Source: Bacteroidota bacterium
GTDB lineage: Bacteria > Bacteroidota > Bacteroidia > Chitinophagales > Chitinophagaceae
Reading direction: 5' to 3'
DNA: 64,000 nt
NCBI GenBank assembly: GCA_023428755.1
Contig: JAEYWX010000014.1
Location: 115,720 to 179,719 of the forward strand
The position numbers were made by a program, and so were the translations under genes. Positions 7,830-15,884 of the stretch are shown in pieces; the first letter of the stretch is position 1, and each line of letters opens with the position of its first letter. The notes below the pieces were generated by a model, which worked only from the letters and a program-made list of their open reading frames with translations, searched no databases and had not been told where the DNA came from.

Positions 7830-9332
7830 ATGAAGAAGATTCAGGCAGCACTCATTTCAGTTTTTTACAAGGATGGTCTGGATTCATTAGTTCAGCTTTT
7901 ACACGAACAGAACGTAACCATTTATTCAACAGGTGGCACACAACAGTTCATTGAAAAGCTGGGCATTCCGGTTGTTCCGGTTGAAAACCTTACAACCTAC
8001 CCCTCTATTTTAGGAGGCCGTGTAAAAACATTGCACCCCTCTGTGTTTGGAGGTATACTTGGAAAAAGGGATGATGAGCAGCATTTGGCTGAAATGAAAC
8101 AATACAATATACCGCAGCTCGACCTGGTGATCGTTGATCTTTATCCGTTTGAAGAAACCGTTGCTTCAACAACCGATGAAAAAGCGATCATTGAAAAAAT
8201 TGATATCGGCGGACCATCGATGATCCGTGCTGCTGCAAAAAATCATAAGGATGTTGTTGTGCTAGCTGCGAAGAAAGAATATGCAGTATTGGAAAATATG
8301 TTGCGTGAGCAAAATGGTGAAACAAGTTATGAGCAACGTCGTTCATTTGCTATCAAAGCATTTGATGTGTGTACGGCTTACGATACTGCTATCAGCAACT
8401 ACTTCCATCAATCGGCTGTTGAAACACCATTCAACAAAGAAGAAAAAATCATGCGTTATGGAGAGAACCCGCATCAATCGGCACGCTTCTTCGGTAACCT
8501 CGATGAACTGTTTACACAATTGAACGGCAAAGAACTTTCGTACAACAACCTGGTTGATGTGGATGCCGCTGTGCAACTCATCAAAGAATTTACAGATACA
8601 ACTTTCGCTATCATTAAACACACCAACGTATGCGGTGTGGCACAACGTGAAACGGTAAAAGACAGTTGGGATACTGCACTTGCCGGTGACAATGAAAGTG
8701 CGTTTGGTGGTGTATTGGTTTGCAATGGTGAAATTGACAAAGCAACAGCTGATGCCATCAACGAAATTTTCTTTGAAGTATTGATCGCTCCTTCATTTGC
8801 TGCAGATGCGTTGGAAGTATTAAAGTCGAAGAAAAACAGAATTTTATTGCAACTGAAAGCGCAACCAAACGTAAAAGAGCAATACAAATCTATCTTGAAC
8901 GGTGTACTGGTGCAAGGCGTTGACGAAGGCAATTATACCGAATGGAAAGAAACAGGTGGCAGAGAAACCACTGCTGCAGAAAAAGAAGATCTGGCATTTG
9001 CCAATCTCATCTGCAAACATTTAAAATCGAATGCCATTGCATTGGTGAAGAATAAACAACTGGTGGGCAAAGGTTGCGGACAAACAAGTCGTATTGATTC
9101 CTTGCGCCAATCGGTGGAGAAAGCAAAGCAGTTCAATTTTGATTTAAATGGTGCAGTAATGGCAAGTGATGCGTTCTTCCCGTTCAATGATTGTGTGCAG
9201 TTAGGTCATGCGGCAGGTATTGTGGCATTTATTCAACCAGGCGGTTCTATCCGTGACAATGATTCGATTGAGTATTGCAAACAAAATAACCTGGCAATGG
9301 TTATAACCGGAATGCGTCACTTTAAACATTAA
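7830..9332 (+). CDS. purH: Bifunctional AICAR formyltransferase/IMP cyclohydrolase PurH
   Basis: Catalyses the last two steps of IMP synthesis. The 500-residue protein shows the N-terminal MGS-like cyclohydrolase domain (STGGTQQF near residue 28, GGRVKTLHP near 62) and the C-terminal transformylase domain with the KHTNVCG motif and a final VITGMRHFKH. The start was set at ATG 7830 because MKKIQAALISVFYKDGL is the conserved opening; reading further upstream would translate the repeat. Its TAA stop overlaps the ATG of the next gene by one base (TAATG), suggesting coupled translation. Confidence 0.96.
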   Translation: MKKIQAALISVFYKDGLDSLVQLLHEQNVTIYSTGGTQQFIEKLGIPVVPVENLTTYPSILGGRVKTLHPSVFGGILGKRDDEQHLAEMKQYNIPQLDLVIVDLYPFEETVASTTDEKAIIEKIDIGGPSMIRAAAKNHKDVVVLAAKKEYAVLENMLREQNGETSYEQRRSFAIKAFDVCTAYDTAISNYFHQSAVETPFNKEEKIMRYGENPHQSARFFGNLDELFTQLNGKELSYNNLVDVDAAVQLIKEFTDTTFAIIKHTNVCGVAQRETVKDSWDTALAGDNESAFGGVLVCNGEIDKATADAINEIFFEVLIAPSFAADALEVLKSKKNRILLQLKAQPNVKEQYKSILNGVLVQGVDEGNYTEWKETGGRETTAAEKEDLAFANLICKHLKSNAIALVKNKQLVGKGCGQTSRIDSLRQSVEKAKQFNFDLNGAVMASDAFFPFNDCVQLGHAAGIVAFIQPGGSIRDNDSIEYCKQNNLAMVITGMRHFKH

Positions 9333-10336
9333 TGCCCAAACTCGACATCAATAAAGCCTTTACATTTTCTGCTGATACGATCAAAAGTTTAGCAGTCTTT
9401 AATCCTTTGACCATCCGGAAAAAAGGGACACGGGCAAAAGCCATATTTGCATTGGCGGTTGTATGTGTATTATGGGGCACTACCTGGATTGCTTCGAAAG
9501 AAGGTGTACGGCACATGCCTGCATTGGAGTTAGCAGGCATCCGTCAGTTACTCGGCGGACTTTGTTACATGATCTTCTTTATTGCAAAAGGTGCACAATT
9601 TCCCAGAGGAAAAGAATTGATTCCCTTACTGATACTTTCAGTTTTAAACTTTGTACTCAGCAATGGCTTAAGTACTTGGGGATTGAAATATATTTCATCG
9701 GGGCTTGGCGCCATTATGGGTGCCATCTTCCCACTTTGGCTGGTGATCATCGGTTTGTTTACATCGAAAGATAAAATACCATCAAAAGCAATCCTTGGAT
9801 TGATGATCGGCTTTGCCGGGGTGTGTGTTATTTTTTATGAACACCTGCACGATTTTTTTGATCCCGGTTTCCGGTTCGGCATTTTCATTTCACTTATTGC
9901 AACGTGGACTTGGGCTTTCGGTTCTCTTTACACAAAACAACAAGCTGCTAAATTCAATCCGTATTTTGGTTTGGGTTTTCAAATGGTTATTGCAGGCATT
10001 GCATTGTTCGGCATTTCTGCTACTGATAAAAACTTTTTACCGCTTACTGAAATTCCCTGGCAATCGTGGGCAGCTATTGGTTACCTCGTAGTGTTTGGTT
10101 CCGTCATCGCATTTATCTGCTACCTGTATGCCTTGCAAAATCTGCCCACCGAGCAGGCCAGCATCTACGCTTATATAAATCCGGTAGTAGCTGTATTATT
10201 TGGTGCAATGATCTTTGGAGAAAAACTCACACTTACGTTAACCATTGGCGGACTGGTTACATTGCTGGGTGTGTACCTCGTTAATAAAGCCTTTAAGAAA
10301 ACGGCGGAAGAGCAACGGGATGTTGCAGATAATTAA
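9332..10336 (+). CDS. EamA/DMT-family transporter
   Basis: A 334-residue inner-membrane protein with about ten hydrophobic helices arranged as two EamA repeats, the first from about residue 36 (LAVVCVLWGTTWIASKEG) and the second from about 185. An unusual 35-residue hydrophilic N-terminal extension precedes helix 1. Members export metabolites or amino acids; the substrate cannot be told. The start overlaps the purH stop by one base, so it is probably cotranscribed with purH. Confidence 0.85.
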   Translation: MPKLDINKAFTFSADTIKSLAVFNPLTIRKKGTRAKAIFALAVVCVLWGTTWIASKEGVRHMPALELAGIRQLLGGLCYMIFFIAKGAQFPRGKELIPLLILSVLNFVLSNGLSTWGLKYISSGLGAIMGAIFPLWLVIIGLFTSKDKIPSKAILGLMIGFAGVCVIFYEHLHDFFDPGFRFGIFISLIATWTWAFGSLYTKQQAAKFNPYFGLGFQMVIAGIALFGISATDKNFLPLTEIPWQSWAAIGYLVVFGSVIAFICYLYALQNLPTEQASIYAYINPVVAVLFGAMIFGEKLTLTLTIGGLVTLLGVYLVNKAFKKTAEEQRDVADN

Positions 10337-10343
10337 TCCTTCT

Positions 10344-10351
10344 TACTTTTG
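10344..10351 (+). promoter_or_regulatory. -7 box of rluF
   Basis: TACTTTTG fits TAnnTTTG and ends 4 nt before the rluF ATG, predicting a leaderless or nearly leaderless mRNA. Confidence 0.5.
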
Positions 10352-10355
10352 ATAC

Positions 10356-11090
10356 ATGGCGGAAGAAAAGATCAGCCTCAATAAATACATTAGTGCAACA
10401 GGTTATTGCTCACGTCGTGAAGCAGATAAGCTGATCGATCAGGCACGGGTGGTGGTGAACGGAAATATTGCGTTGGCAGGCACAAGAGTTTCTTCCAAAG
10501 ACAAAGTATATATTGATGATGAGCTGCTGAAAGTAAAATCAACAGCAAAGCAGAATCAGTTTATCATTGCCTTCAACAAGCCGTTGAATATTACGTCCAC
10601 TACTGATGAAAAAGACCGCACCAACATCATTCGTTTTATCAATCATCCCAAACGCATTTTTCCCATTGGCCGGTTGGATAAGGATTCGGAAGGATTGATC
10701 TTTCTTACCAACAATGGCGATATCGTTAATAAAATTCTGCGTGCCGGCAATGAACACGAAAAAGAATACATCGTTACCGTCAATAAAAAATTAACCCCCG
10801 ACTTTGCCGCCAAAATGAGCAAAGGTGTACATATTCTCAACACCACCACACTTCCCTGTAAAGTGCGTACATTAAGCAGCAAAAGTTTTTCGATCATTCT
10901 CAAACAAGGGTTGAATCGCCAGATCAGGCGCATGTGTGAAGCGTTTGGCTATGAAGTAGTGAGCCTTCGCAGAATCCGGATCATGAATATTCAACTCGGA
11001 AATATTGCAGTGGGCAAATGGCGTTACTTAAGCGAACCGGAAATGAATGAGTTGATGCAGTTGCTGGAAGGTTCGAGGAACGAGCAATGA
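10356..11090 (+). CDS. rluF: 23S rRNA pseudouridine synthase RluF
   Basis: RluF converts U2604 of 23S rRNA to pseudouridine in E. coli. The 244-residue protein has an N-terminal S4 RNA-binding domain (SLNKYISATGYCSRREAD, residues 7-24) and the RsuA/RluF catalytic domain with GRLDKDSEGL (105-114; Asp108 is catalytic), HEKEYIV and GLNRQIRRMCEAFGYEV. TDEKDRTNIIRF (83-94) is typical of RluF rather than RluB or RsuA. The last residues (GSRNEQ) come from repeat-like sequence just before the inverted repeat at 11094. Confidence 0.9.
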   Translation: MAEEKISLNKYISATGYCSRREADKLIDQARVVVNGNIALAGTRVSSKDKVYIDDELLKVKSTAKQNQFIIAFNKPLNITSTTDEKDRTNIIRFINHPKRIFPIGRLDKDSEGLIFLTNNGDIVNKILRAGNEHEKEYIVTVNKKLTPDFAAKMSKGVHILNTTTLPCKVRTLSSKSFSIILKQGLNRQIRRMCEAFGYEVVSLRRIRIMNIQLGNIAVGKWRYLSEPEMNELMQLLEGSRNEQ

Positions 11091-11093
11091 TGT

Positions 11094-11169
11094 TGTCATT
11101 CCGAGGCACGAGGAATCTGCTCAACATTTGTGCTACAGCTCAGAAGATTCCTCCTTCGTCGGTATGACA
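11094..11169. repeat. Long inverted repeat between rluF and the deacetylase-like gene
   Basis: The arm TGTCATTCCGAGG... (11094-11118) is inverted at 11145-11169 with 21 of 25 positions matching and a 26-nt loop. It resembles the common Bacteroidetes intergenic palindrome containing TCATTCCGAG and GAGGAATCT. It could act as a terminator-like hairpin for the convergent genes. The right arm is translated: it encodes the last residues (VIPTKEES) of the leftward gene, whose stop codon lies in the loop. Confidence 0.85.
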
Positions 11170-12440
11170 GCATCAATGAAGCTTTCATACATCTCTCTCC
11201 ATCCCTTAAACATTGGATCTGTCCCCAGCATATGATTGTGAAAAATGGTAATCAATGTGCCGTTCACTTTTTGCACTTCAGTAAAAAGCATTCTTAGCTC
11301 TGCCAGCGCTTCTTCCGGTGATTGATGCAATTCATAAAACGAATTAGCTTCCATATACGCAAAGGGATGAATACGAAGTGAAGTTGTTTCTTCCTTTTCC
11401 AGATCGTACCACAAAAATGATTTTGAAGCAGATGCACGGAATCCATTTACCGTTCCATATCCCATGCTATACTCATCAGTGAAACCGGCAGCAATTAATT
11501 CACGATAGGAATGTGGTAAATGAAAACGGATATAATGAAACCGTGTTTGTGTGATTTTTTTCCGGCTGATCCACTGCAATTCATCCCGTTCTTTTGTTAG
11601 CAATGCTTTATTTACATTACTCTGTACAGAAGGATGCAATCCAATCGTTGCTTTCGCTGCAGTTGAGCGGATCAACTGTTGTAACGGAAGTTTCGTTGGA
11701 GAAATATTTTTATCGTACTCGCTTTTATCCCTTGCTATCAAAAAGAAAAAGATGGGATTCAATACATATTGCTGATGTAATCTGTTGATCCAATCATATG
11801 AATCAAACGGATCGTCTTCCTTTTCGTTGATCACTTTCAACCGTTTTACAATCGTTGATGGCTGATTGATCGAAGCAGCAACACTTCGCCAGAAGCCTTT
11901 ATGCTTGTAACTCCAGGCAATATCAATATCGTAAGTAGGGAGAAAAGTGAATAGTGAGTGGTGAATGGCGAGTGATGGGAACTTTGTCTTTAATAGTTCC
12001 CCGAATCCAATCAACCAAATATCAACCAACGGTTGATGTAAAAAACCTTCTTTCCATGACAATGAATTCCAATGCGCATAGCGGCCATATTCATCGGGCT
12101 CATACTCCAGGTACTCTTCATAACGGGTGATAAGAAAAAAAATGGCGGAAAACACATCAAACCCCAGATCATCATCTGTTTGAAAAAATGCTTTGTATCC
12201 ATTCCAATCGAAACATTCTATTTTTTGCTTGCGGATAAAAGCCTGCTGCAACAACCCAATTGGCTTTATGTAAAACTCTGCTGCATCAATGCGTTCATCA
12301 GAATAGTTGATTTTACTTCCATTGTATGAGCGATAGTCTTCTATAATATCTGTCAGCTCCGCATCGATCAACAGCTGTTCATTGAAATACTGAAGTATGT
12401 AGGTTATACGTGGAGTAATATGTGCCGTGTAAACAAGCAT
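11133..12440 (-). CDS. Polysaccharide deacetylase-like protein (DUF7033-type)
   Basis: A 435-residue protein resembling Bacteroidetes proteins with an N-terminal DUF7033-like region and a C-terminal polysaccharide-deacetylase (NodB-like) barrel. The barrel starts at LPTYDIDIAW (about residues 167-176), giving the TxDxD metal motif; GLHPSVQS and FHNHMLG supply further His residues. No signal peptide is seen, so it may act in the cytoplasm. Residues about 156-165 are encoded by a heptamer array (11947-11974), and the last residues with the stop come from an inverted repeat. It starts 8 nt after the LutB-like stop, so is probably cotranscribed. Substrate unknown. Confidence 0.7.
   Translation of the reverse strand: MLVYTAHITPRITYILQYFNEQLLIDAELTDIIEDYRSYNGSKINYSDERIDAAEFYIKPIGLLQQAFIRKQKIECFDWNGYKAFFQTDDDLGFDVFSAIFFLITRYEEYLEYEPDEYGRYAHWNSLSWKEGFLHQPLVDIWLIGFGELLKTKFPSLAIHHSLFTFLPTYDIDIAWSYKHKGFWRSVAASINQPSTIVKRLKVINEKEDDPFDSYDWINRLHQQYVLNPIFFFLIARDKSEYDKNISPTKLPLQQLIRSTAAKATIGLHPSVQSNVNKALLTKERDELQWISRKKITQTRFHYIRFHLPHSYRELIAAGFTDEYSMGYGTVNGFRASASKSFLWYDLEKEETTSLRIHPFAYMEANSFYELHQSPEEALAELRMLFTEVQKVNGTLITIFHNHMLGTDPMFKGWREMYESFIDAVIPTKEESSEL
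11947..11974. repeat. Four-unit heptamer array inside a coding region
   Basis: Four consecutive 7-mers of consensus GYGARTR (first unit GTGAATA). Read on the minus strand they encode LAIHHSLFTF of the deacetylase-like protein, at the junction before the catalytic barrel. The reading frame is kept. Confidence 0.75.
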
Positions 12441-12448
12441 GCTTCCTG

Positions 12449-13825
12449 TTACTTACCATTACGTTCCTGCCAAAGCTGGTTGAAACTTTTTTCAGGAAAA
12501 TTCATAGGCCCACGATGTTTGGTCCAGTCTTTTACAAATTTGTTGATCACCCAGTTTTTAATTTTGCTGTTGCCCATGTTCATCATCTTACGACTTAATG
12601 AAGCACGCTTCCAGATTTTCCAGGCCATACGTTCACCAAATGATGAAAAGCCTTGTTCCACTGCTTCGTGACGGTTCTCCAACAGCAACTCATGCAGATT
12701 GATCCGCACCGGGCAAACCTCTGTACAATTGCCGCAGAGCGATGATGCATAACTCAGATGTTTGTATTCGTCGAGATCATTCAGGTGGGGTGTAATTACT
12801 TTTCCAATTGGACCGCTGTAGGTAGCGCCATAACTGTGTCCGCCAATATTTTTATAAACAGGACAAGCATTTAAACAGGCCCCGCAACGGATGCAATACA
12901 AGCTTTCACGTGTTGCGGGATTTTTCAAAACGTTGGTACGTCCATTATCCAACAGGATCACAAACATTTCTTCAGGACCATCTGCTTCTCCCGGTTGCTT
13001 TGGCCCCAATACGATACTGTTGTATACGGTTACCTGCTGACCGGTTCCATAGGTTGCAAGCAAGGGCCAGAACAAACCAAGATCGTGCATGCTCGGCAAT
13101 ACTTTTTCGATGCCAACAATTACAACATGTGTTTTTGGAAAGGCACAACTCAGTCTTGCATTGCCTTCGTTTTCTGTTACAGCAATGCCACCCACATCAG
13201 CAAGAATAAAGTTGGCGCCTGTTACGCCCACTTCGGCCTGTATATATTTTTCACGAAGAATTTTCCGGGCAACCAATGTTAACTGTTCAGGAGTTGCCCT
13301 GGGATCGGTGCCCAGTTTTTCAGCAAATAACTTCGCTACATCTTCCTTGCTTTTGTGCATGGCAGGTGTAACAATATGATACGGTGCTTCGCCATCGAGT
13401 TGCTGAATGTATTCACCTAAATCTGTTTCTACACTTTCAATTTTATTCTTCTCTAAAAAATCGTTGAGGTGAATTTCTTCTGTTACCATGCTTTTGCTCT
13501 TCACCAGAGTTTTGCAATTTCTCGCTTCACATATTTTCAGAATTTCATCGCAGGCCTGTTGTGCAGTTTCAGCCCATATTACTTTCCCACCTCTGCGTGT
13601 AAACTGCAGTTCAAATTCTTCGAGTTGCTGATCCAGTGTTTCAAGCGCCCGCCATTTTACATTCTTGGCCCGTTCACGTGCCGTAAGCATTTGCGTAAAC
13701 TGCTGTTTGCCTTCCGGTACTTTTGCATTGTACTTACCAATATTAAAATTGATCGTACGCCTGTGATCCAGATCAGCAGATTTAATGGTACTCTTGGCGA
13801 TAAATTTATCGGCGGCTTGGCTCAT
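12449..13825 (-). CDS. lutB: LutB-like iron-sulfur lactate utilization protein
   Basis: A 458-residue cytoplasmic protein with an N-terminal LUD domain (about residues 70-295) and a C-terminal ferredoxin-like region binding two [4Fe-4S] clusters: Cys311, 314, 317 and 321 (CIRCGACLNACP), then Cys364, 367 and 371 (CGNCTEVCP). This matches LutB (YkgF) of the LutABC complex that oxidises L-lactate to pyruvate. LutA and LutC partners are not adjacent. A TAACTTTA box 4 nt upstream of the ATG overlaps the end of the DUF3109 gene and may be a secondary promoter. Confidence 0.88.
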   Translation of the reverse strand: MSQAADKFIAKSTIKSADLDHRRTINFNIGKYNAKVPEGKQQFTQMLTARERAKNVKWRALETLDQQLEEFELQFTRRGGKVIWAETAQQACDEILKICEARNCKTLVKSKSMVTEEIHLNDFLEKNKIESVETDLGEYIQQLDGEAPYHIVTPAMHKSKEDVAKLFAEKLGTDPRATPEQLTLVARKILREKYIQAEVGVTGANFILADVGGIAVTENEGNARLSCAFPKTHVVIVGIEKVLPSMHDLGLFWPLLATYGTGQQVTVYNSIVLGPKQPGEADGPEEMFVILLDNGRTNVLKNPATRESLYCIRCGACLNACPVYKNIGGHSYGATYSGPIGKVITPHLNDLDEYKHLSYASSLCGNCTEVCPVRINLHELLLENRHEAVEQGFSSFGERMAWKIWKRASLSRKMMNMGNSKIKNWVINKFVKDWTKHRGPMNFPEKSFNQLWQERNGK

Positions 13826-13834
13826 GCACTAAAG

Positions 13835-14428
13835 TTACTTGTTTGATTTGTTGGAATAATACTGATCTGCAATCTGCGTCAGCACTTCATAAAATTCTTC
13901 CCCATACTTTCGAACGATGGCTTCTTTCAAAAACACGTAAGTGGGTACTTTCAGTTTTTGCCCCAATGCACAACCGGGATTACACATCGGATCCCGAGGT
14001 TCGTAATTCACATATTCCTGATCCGTCTTTTCACTTTTGCTGATCTTGATCGGATACAGGTGACAGGAAATGGGTTTTTTCCATTTGATCTTTCCTTCAT
14101 TGTACACTTGCTCAAACGAACACTTGACAATTCCCTGTGCATCAACCAAGCCGTACGCACACATTCCATTGCTGATGGTGGGGGTTACCCAGCCAAACTC
14201 ACGGTCGTAGGTATAGTTTCCTTCTGTTTCAATTACCAATTGTGCTTCTTTGGTAAGTAAATGCTTAACGTGTACAATCGCTGCGTTCACTTCTTCCAAT
14301 TCCTCATTTGTAAGTGGTGCGCCTGCATCTCCATCAATACAGCAGCCACCTTTGCATTTCTGCAAATCACACACAAACTGCTCCTCTACTACTTCATCGC
14401 TGATGAATACATTTTCGATTGCTATCAT
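13835..14428 (-). CDS. DUF3109 family protein with Cys cluster
   Basis: A 197-residue protein of the DUF3109 family. Near the N-terminus it has the pattern C-x4-C-x3-CC (Cys20, 25, 29, 30), resembling the YkgJ/CxxCxGxCC class thought to bind zinc or an Fe-S cluster. Further cysteines occur in GMCAYG, VKCSFEQ, ISCHLYP and DPMCNPGCALG. Function unknown. It ends 9 nt before the LutB-like start on the same strand; an Fe-S or redox link is possible but unproven. Confidence 0.85.
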   Translation of the reverse strand: MIAIENVFISDEVVEEQFVCDLQKCKGGCCIDGDAGAPLTNEELEEVNAAIVHVKHLLTKEAQLVIETEGNYTYDREFGWVTPTISNGMCAYGLVDAQGIVKCSFEQVYNEGKIKWKKPISCHLYPIKISKSEKTDQEYVNYEPRDPMCNPGCALGQKLKVPTYVFLKEAIVRKYGEEFYEVLTQIADQYYSNKSNK

Positions 14429-14432
14429 GCGG

Positions 14433-14440
14433 CAAAGATA
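14433..14440 (-). promoter_or_regulatory. -7 box of the DUF3109 gene
   Basis: On the minus strand TATCTTTG is followed by only 4 nt before the ATG, another nearly leaderless arrangement. It may drive the leftward DUF3109-lutB-deacetylase group. Confidence 0.5.
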
Positions 14441-14533
14441 AGTCTGTAGCTGTTGATTTTACTTTAAAGTATTAACAATTAGAGCTATGATTAATGAGTG
14501 GTTTCATTTATTTTAGCAATAGAAAAAGTAACA

Positions 14534-15226
14534 ATGAAACACCTCCTGTTTACATTATTCATGCTTTGGACATTTTTATTGTCATGCAACAAGTACAAAT
14601 GCGACTCGAATTGTACAGAAATAGTTCTTAAAGGCTTGGTGTCGGATCAAACTTCTGCAAAGGGGTTTGGCAATATTGAAGTTCAGGCAATATGGACTAA
14701 TTATAATCAAAGCTTACCTTATCCAGTTATTGGTAAGACTAAAACAAAATCTGACGGATCTTTTGAAATGAAAGTAAGGATAAACCCAAGTAGATTTCTT
14801 GAATCCGCTTTGGTAGTTAAAATTCAATGCCCTCAAACGTTTGCTACATCGTACAACTTTTTCACTAATTCAAGTAATGCTGAACTAAGCTTTGGGCAAG
14901 CCGACCAGTCAACACTACAGAACATTCATTTTAGACTATACCCAAAGACTACAACAAGTATTAGATTAATAAGATCACAGTCAGACACGTTTGGCAATTT
15001 TTTCGTAGAATATTCTTTTGGGCCGAATGAAGAAATACGAAAGCTTGCAATTAATAAATTTAATAGTAACTTTTCAGCTGACACAACAATTAACATTCTT
15101 ACAGGTGCTGATATAATCAACAGATTTGAAACTGTAAAGAACTTAGTTAATGGCCAAGTTATTGTACAAGTTGATTCTGCGAAATTTTCAAAACTAGGTT
15201 CAAATACTTTTCTCATTAATTATTAA
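14534..15226 (+). CDS. Hypothetical lipoprotein, AT-rich
   Basis: Not recognised. The 230-residue protein has a lipoprotein signal (residues 1-17) with a TFLLSC lipobox, and further cysteines just after it (KCDSNC). Residues about 25-100 (IVLKGLVSDQTSAKGFGNIEVQAIW...) look like a carboxypeptidase-regulatory-like beta-sandwich, the rest like beta strands. The gene is visibly richer in A and T than its neighbours and stands alone on its strand between two leftward operons, which hints at recent acquisition. The ATG at 14534 was preferred over a GTG at 14498 because it gives a normal signal peptide. It ends 2 bases from the gldD stop, with no terminator between. Confidence 0.75.
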   Translation: MKHLLFTLFMLWTFLLSCNKYKCDSNCTEIVLKGLVSDQTSAKGFGNIEVQAIWTNYNQSLPYPVIGKTKTKSDGSFEMKVRINPSRFLESALVVKIQCPQTFATSYNFFTNSSNAELSFGQADQSTLQNIHFRLYPKTTTSIRLIRSQSDTFGNFFVEYSFGPNEEIRKLAINKFNSNFSADTTINILTGADIINRFETVKNLVNGQVIVQVDSAKFSKLGSNTFLINY

Positions 15227-15228
15227 AC

Positions 15229-15879
15229 CTAACTCCTCCACTTCAACGTTTGTATCAAGTGCTGCATGTCCTTGTAGAGAAATTGTTCAACAGGTTGAAT
15301 TGAATCGTAATTGGGTGTTGTGTTGAAGTATAAAGCACCCCGTAAAAAATGACGGGCACTATCGGTTACAAAAAACTGTTTGCCAGTAGCTGCGTTGCCA
15401 CCAACATCAAATACAAAACCGGTAACACCTGCACCACCTTTAACTGGTATTTCATCAATGGAAGATGCTTTTAAACTGTGTTTACTCGTCATTTTAAATG
15501 CATCTTCAACCAGGCTGCTGAATTGATTGTTACCACCAATTGATTTATAGCTGATGTGAATACGACCAGCCAGTTCGGGAAAGTCAAGATTTATCCAATA
15601 TGGATTCTCCGGTTGGTTATCAAAAAAAGTGCTGTCCTTTAAAACGTTCCCGTAAACAGGATATTCAAATGTGTAAGGATAACCGGGTTCATCAAAAAGT
15701 TTGTATTGCTTCTCTGGGAAATCAATTTGAAAATAACCTTTGGGTCGTGGACGAGGATCAGAATTACAGGCAACAATGGAGAGAAAAAGTACGAAGCAAG
15801 AAGTACGAAGTACGAATCTATTACCAAACTTCAACACGTTGTTCATGAAATATAAACTAAGATTATGCAATTGCTTCAT
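15229..15879 (-). CDS. gldD: Gliding motility lipoprotein GldD
   Basis: GldD is a lipoprotein required for gliding and T9SS function in Flavobacterium johnsoniae. The protein has a lipobox LSIVAC followed by a conserved PRPKGYFQIDFPEKQY segment and YPYTFEYPVYG. The gldE-gldD order matches F. johnsoniae. The start is uncertain: ATG 15879 lies 5 nt after the gldE stop (216 residues), while ATG 15846 gives a tighter signal peptide (205 residues). Part of the signal peptide (RFVLRTSCFVLF) is encoded by a heptamer array, so the peptide repeats FVL with a 7-residue period. Confidence 0.9.
   Translation of the reverse strand: MKQLHNLSLYFMNNVLKFGNRFVLRTSCFVLFLSIVACNSDPRPRPKGYFQIDFPEKQYKLFDEPGYPYTFEYPVYGNVLKDSTFFDNQPENPYWINLDFPELAGRIHISYKSIGGNNQFSSLVEDAFKMTSKHSLKASSIDEIPVKGGAGVTGFVFDVGGNAATGKQFFVTDSARHFLRGALYFNTTPNYDSIQPVEQFLYKDMQHLIQTLKWRS
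15789..15816. repeat. Heptamer array inside the gldD signal peptide
   Basis: Four 7-mers, three of them exactly GTACGAA on the plus strand (TTCGTAC on the coding strand) and one GCAAGAA. They encode part of the hydrophobic core of the GldD signal peptide. Confidence 0.8.
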
Positions 15880-15884
15880 GTTAA

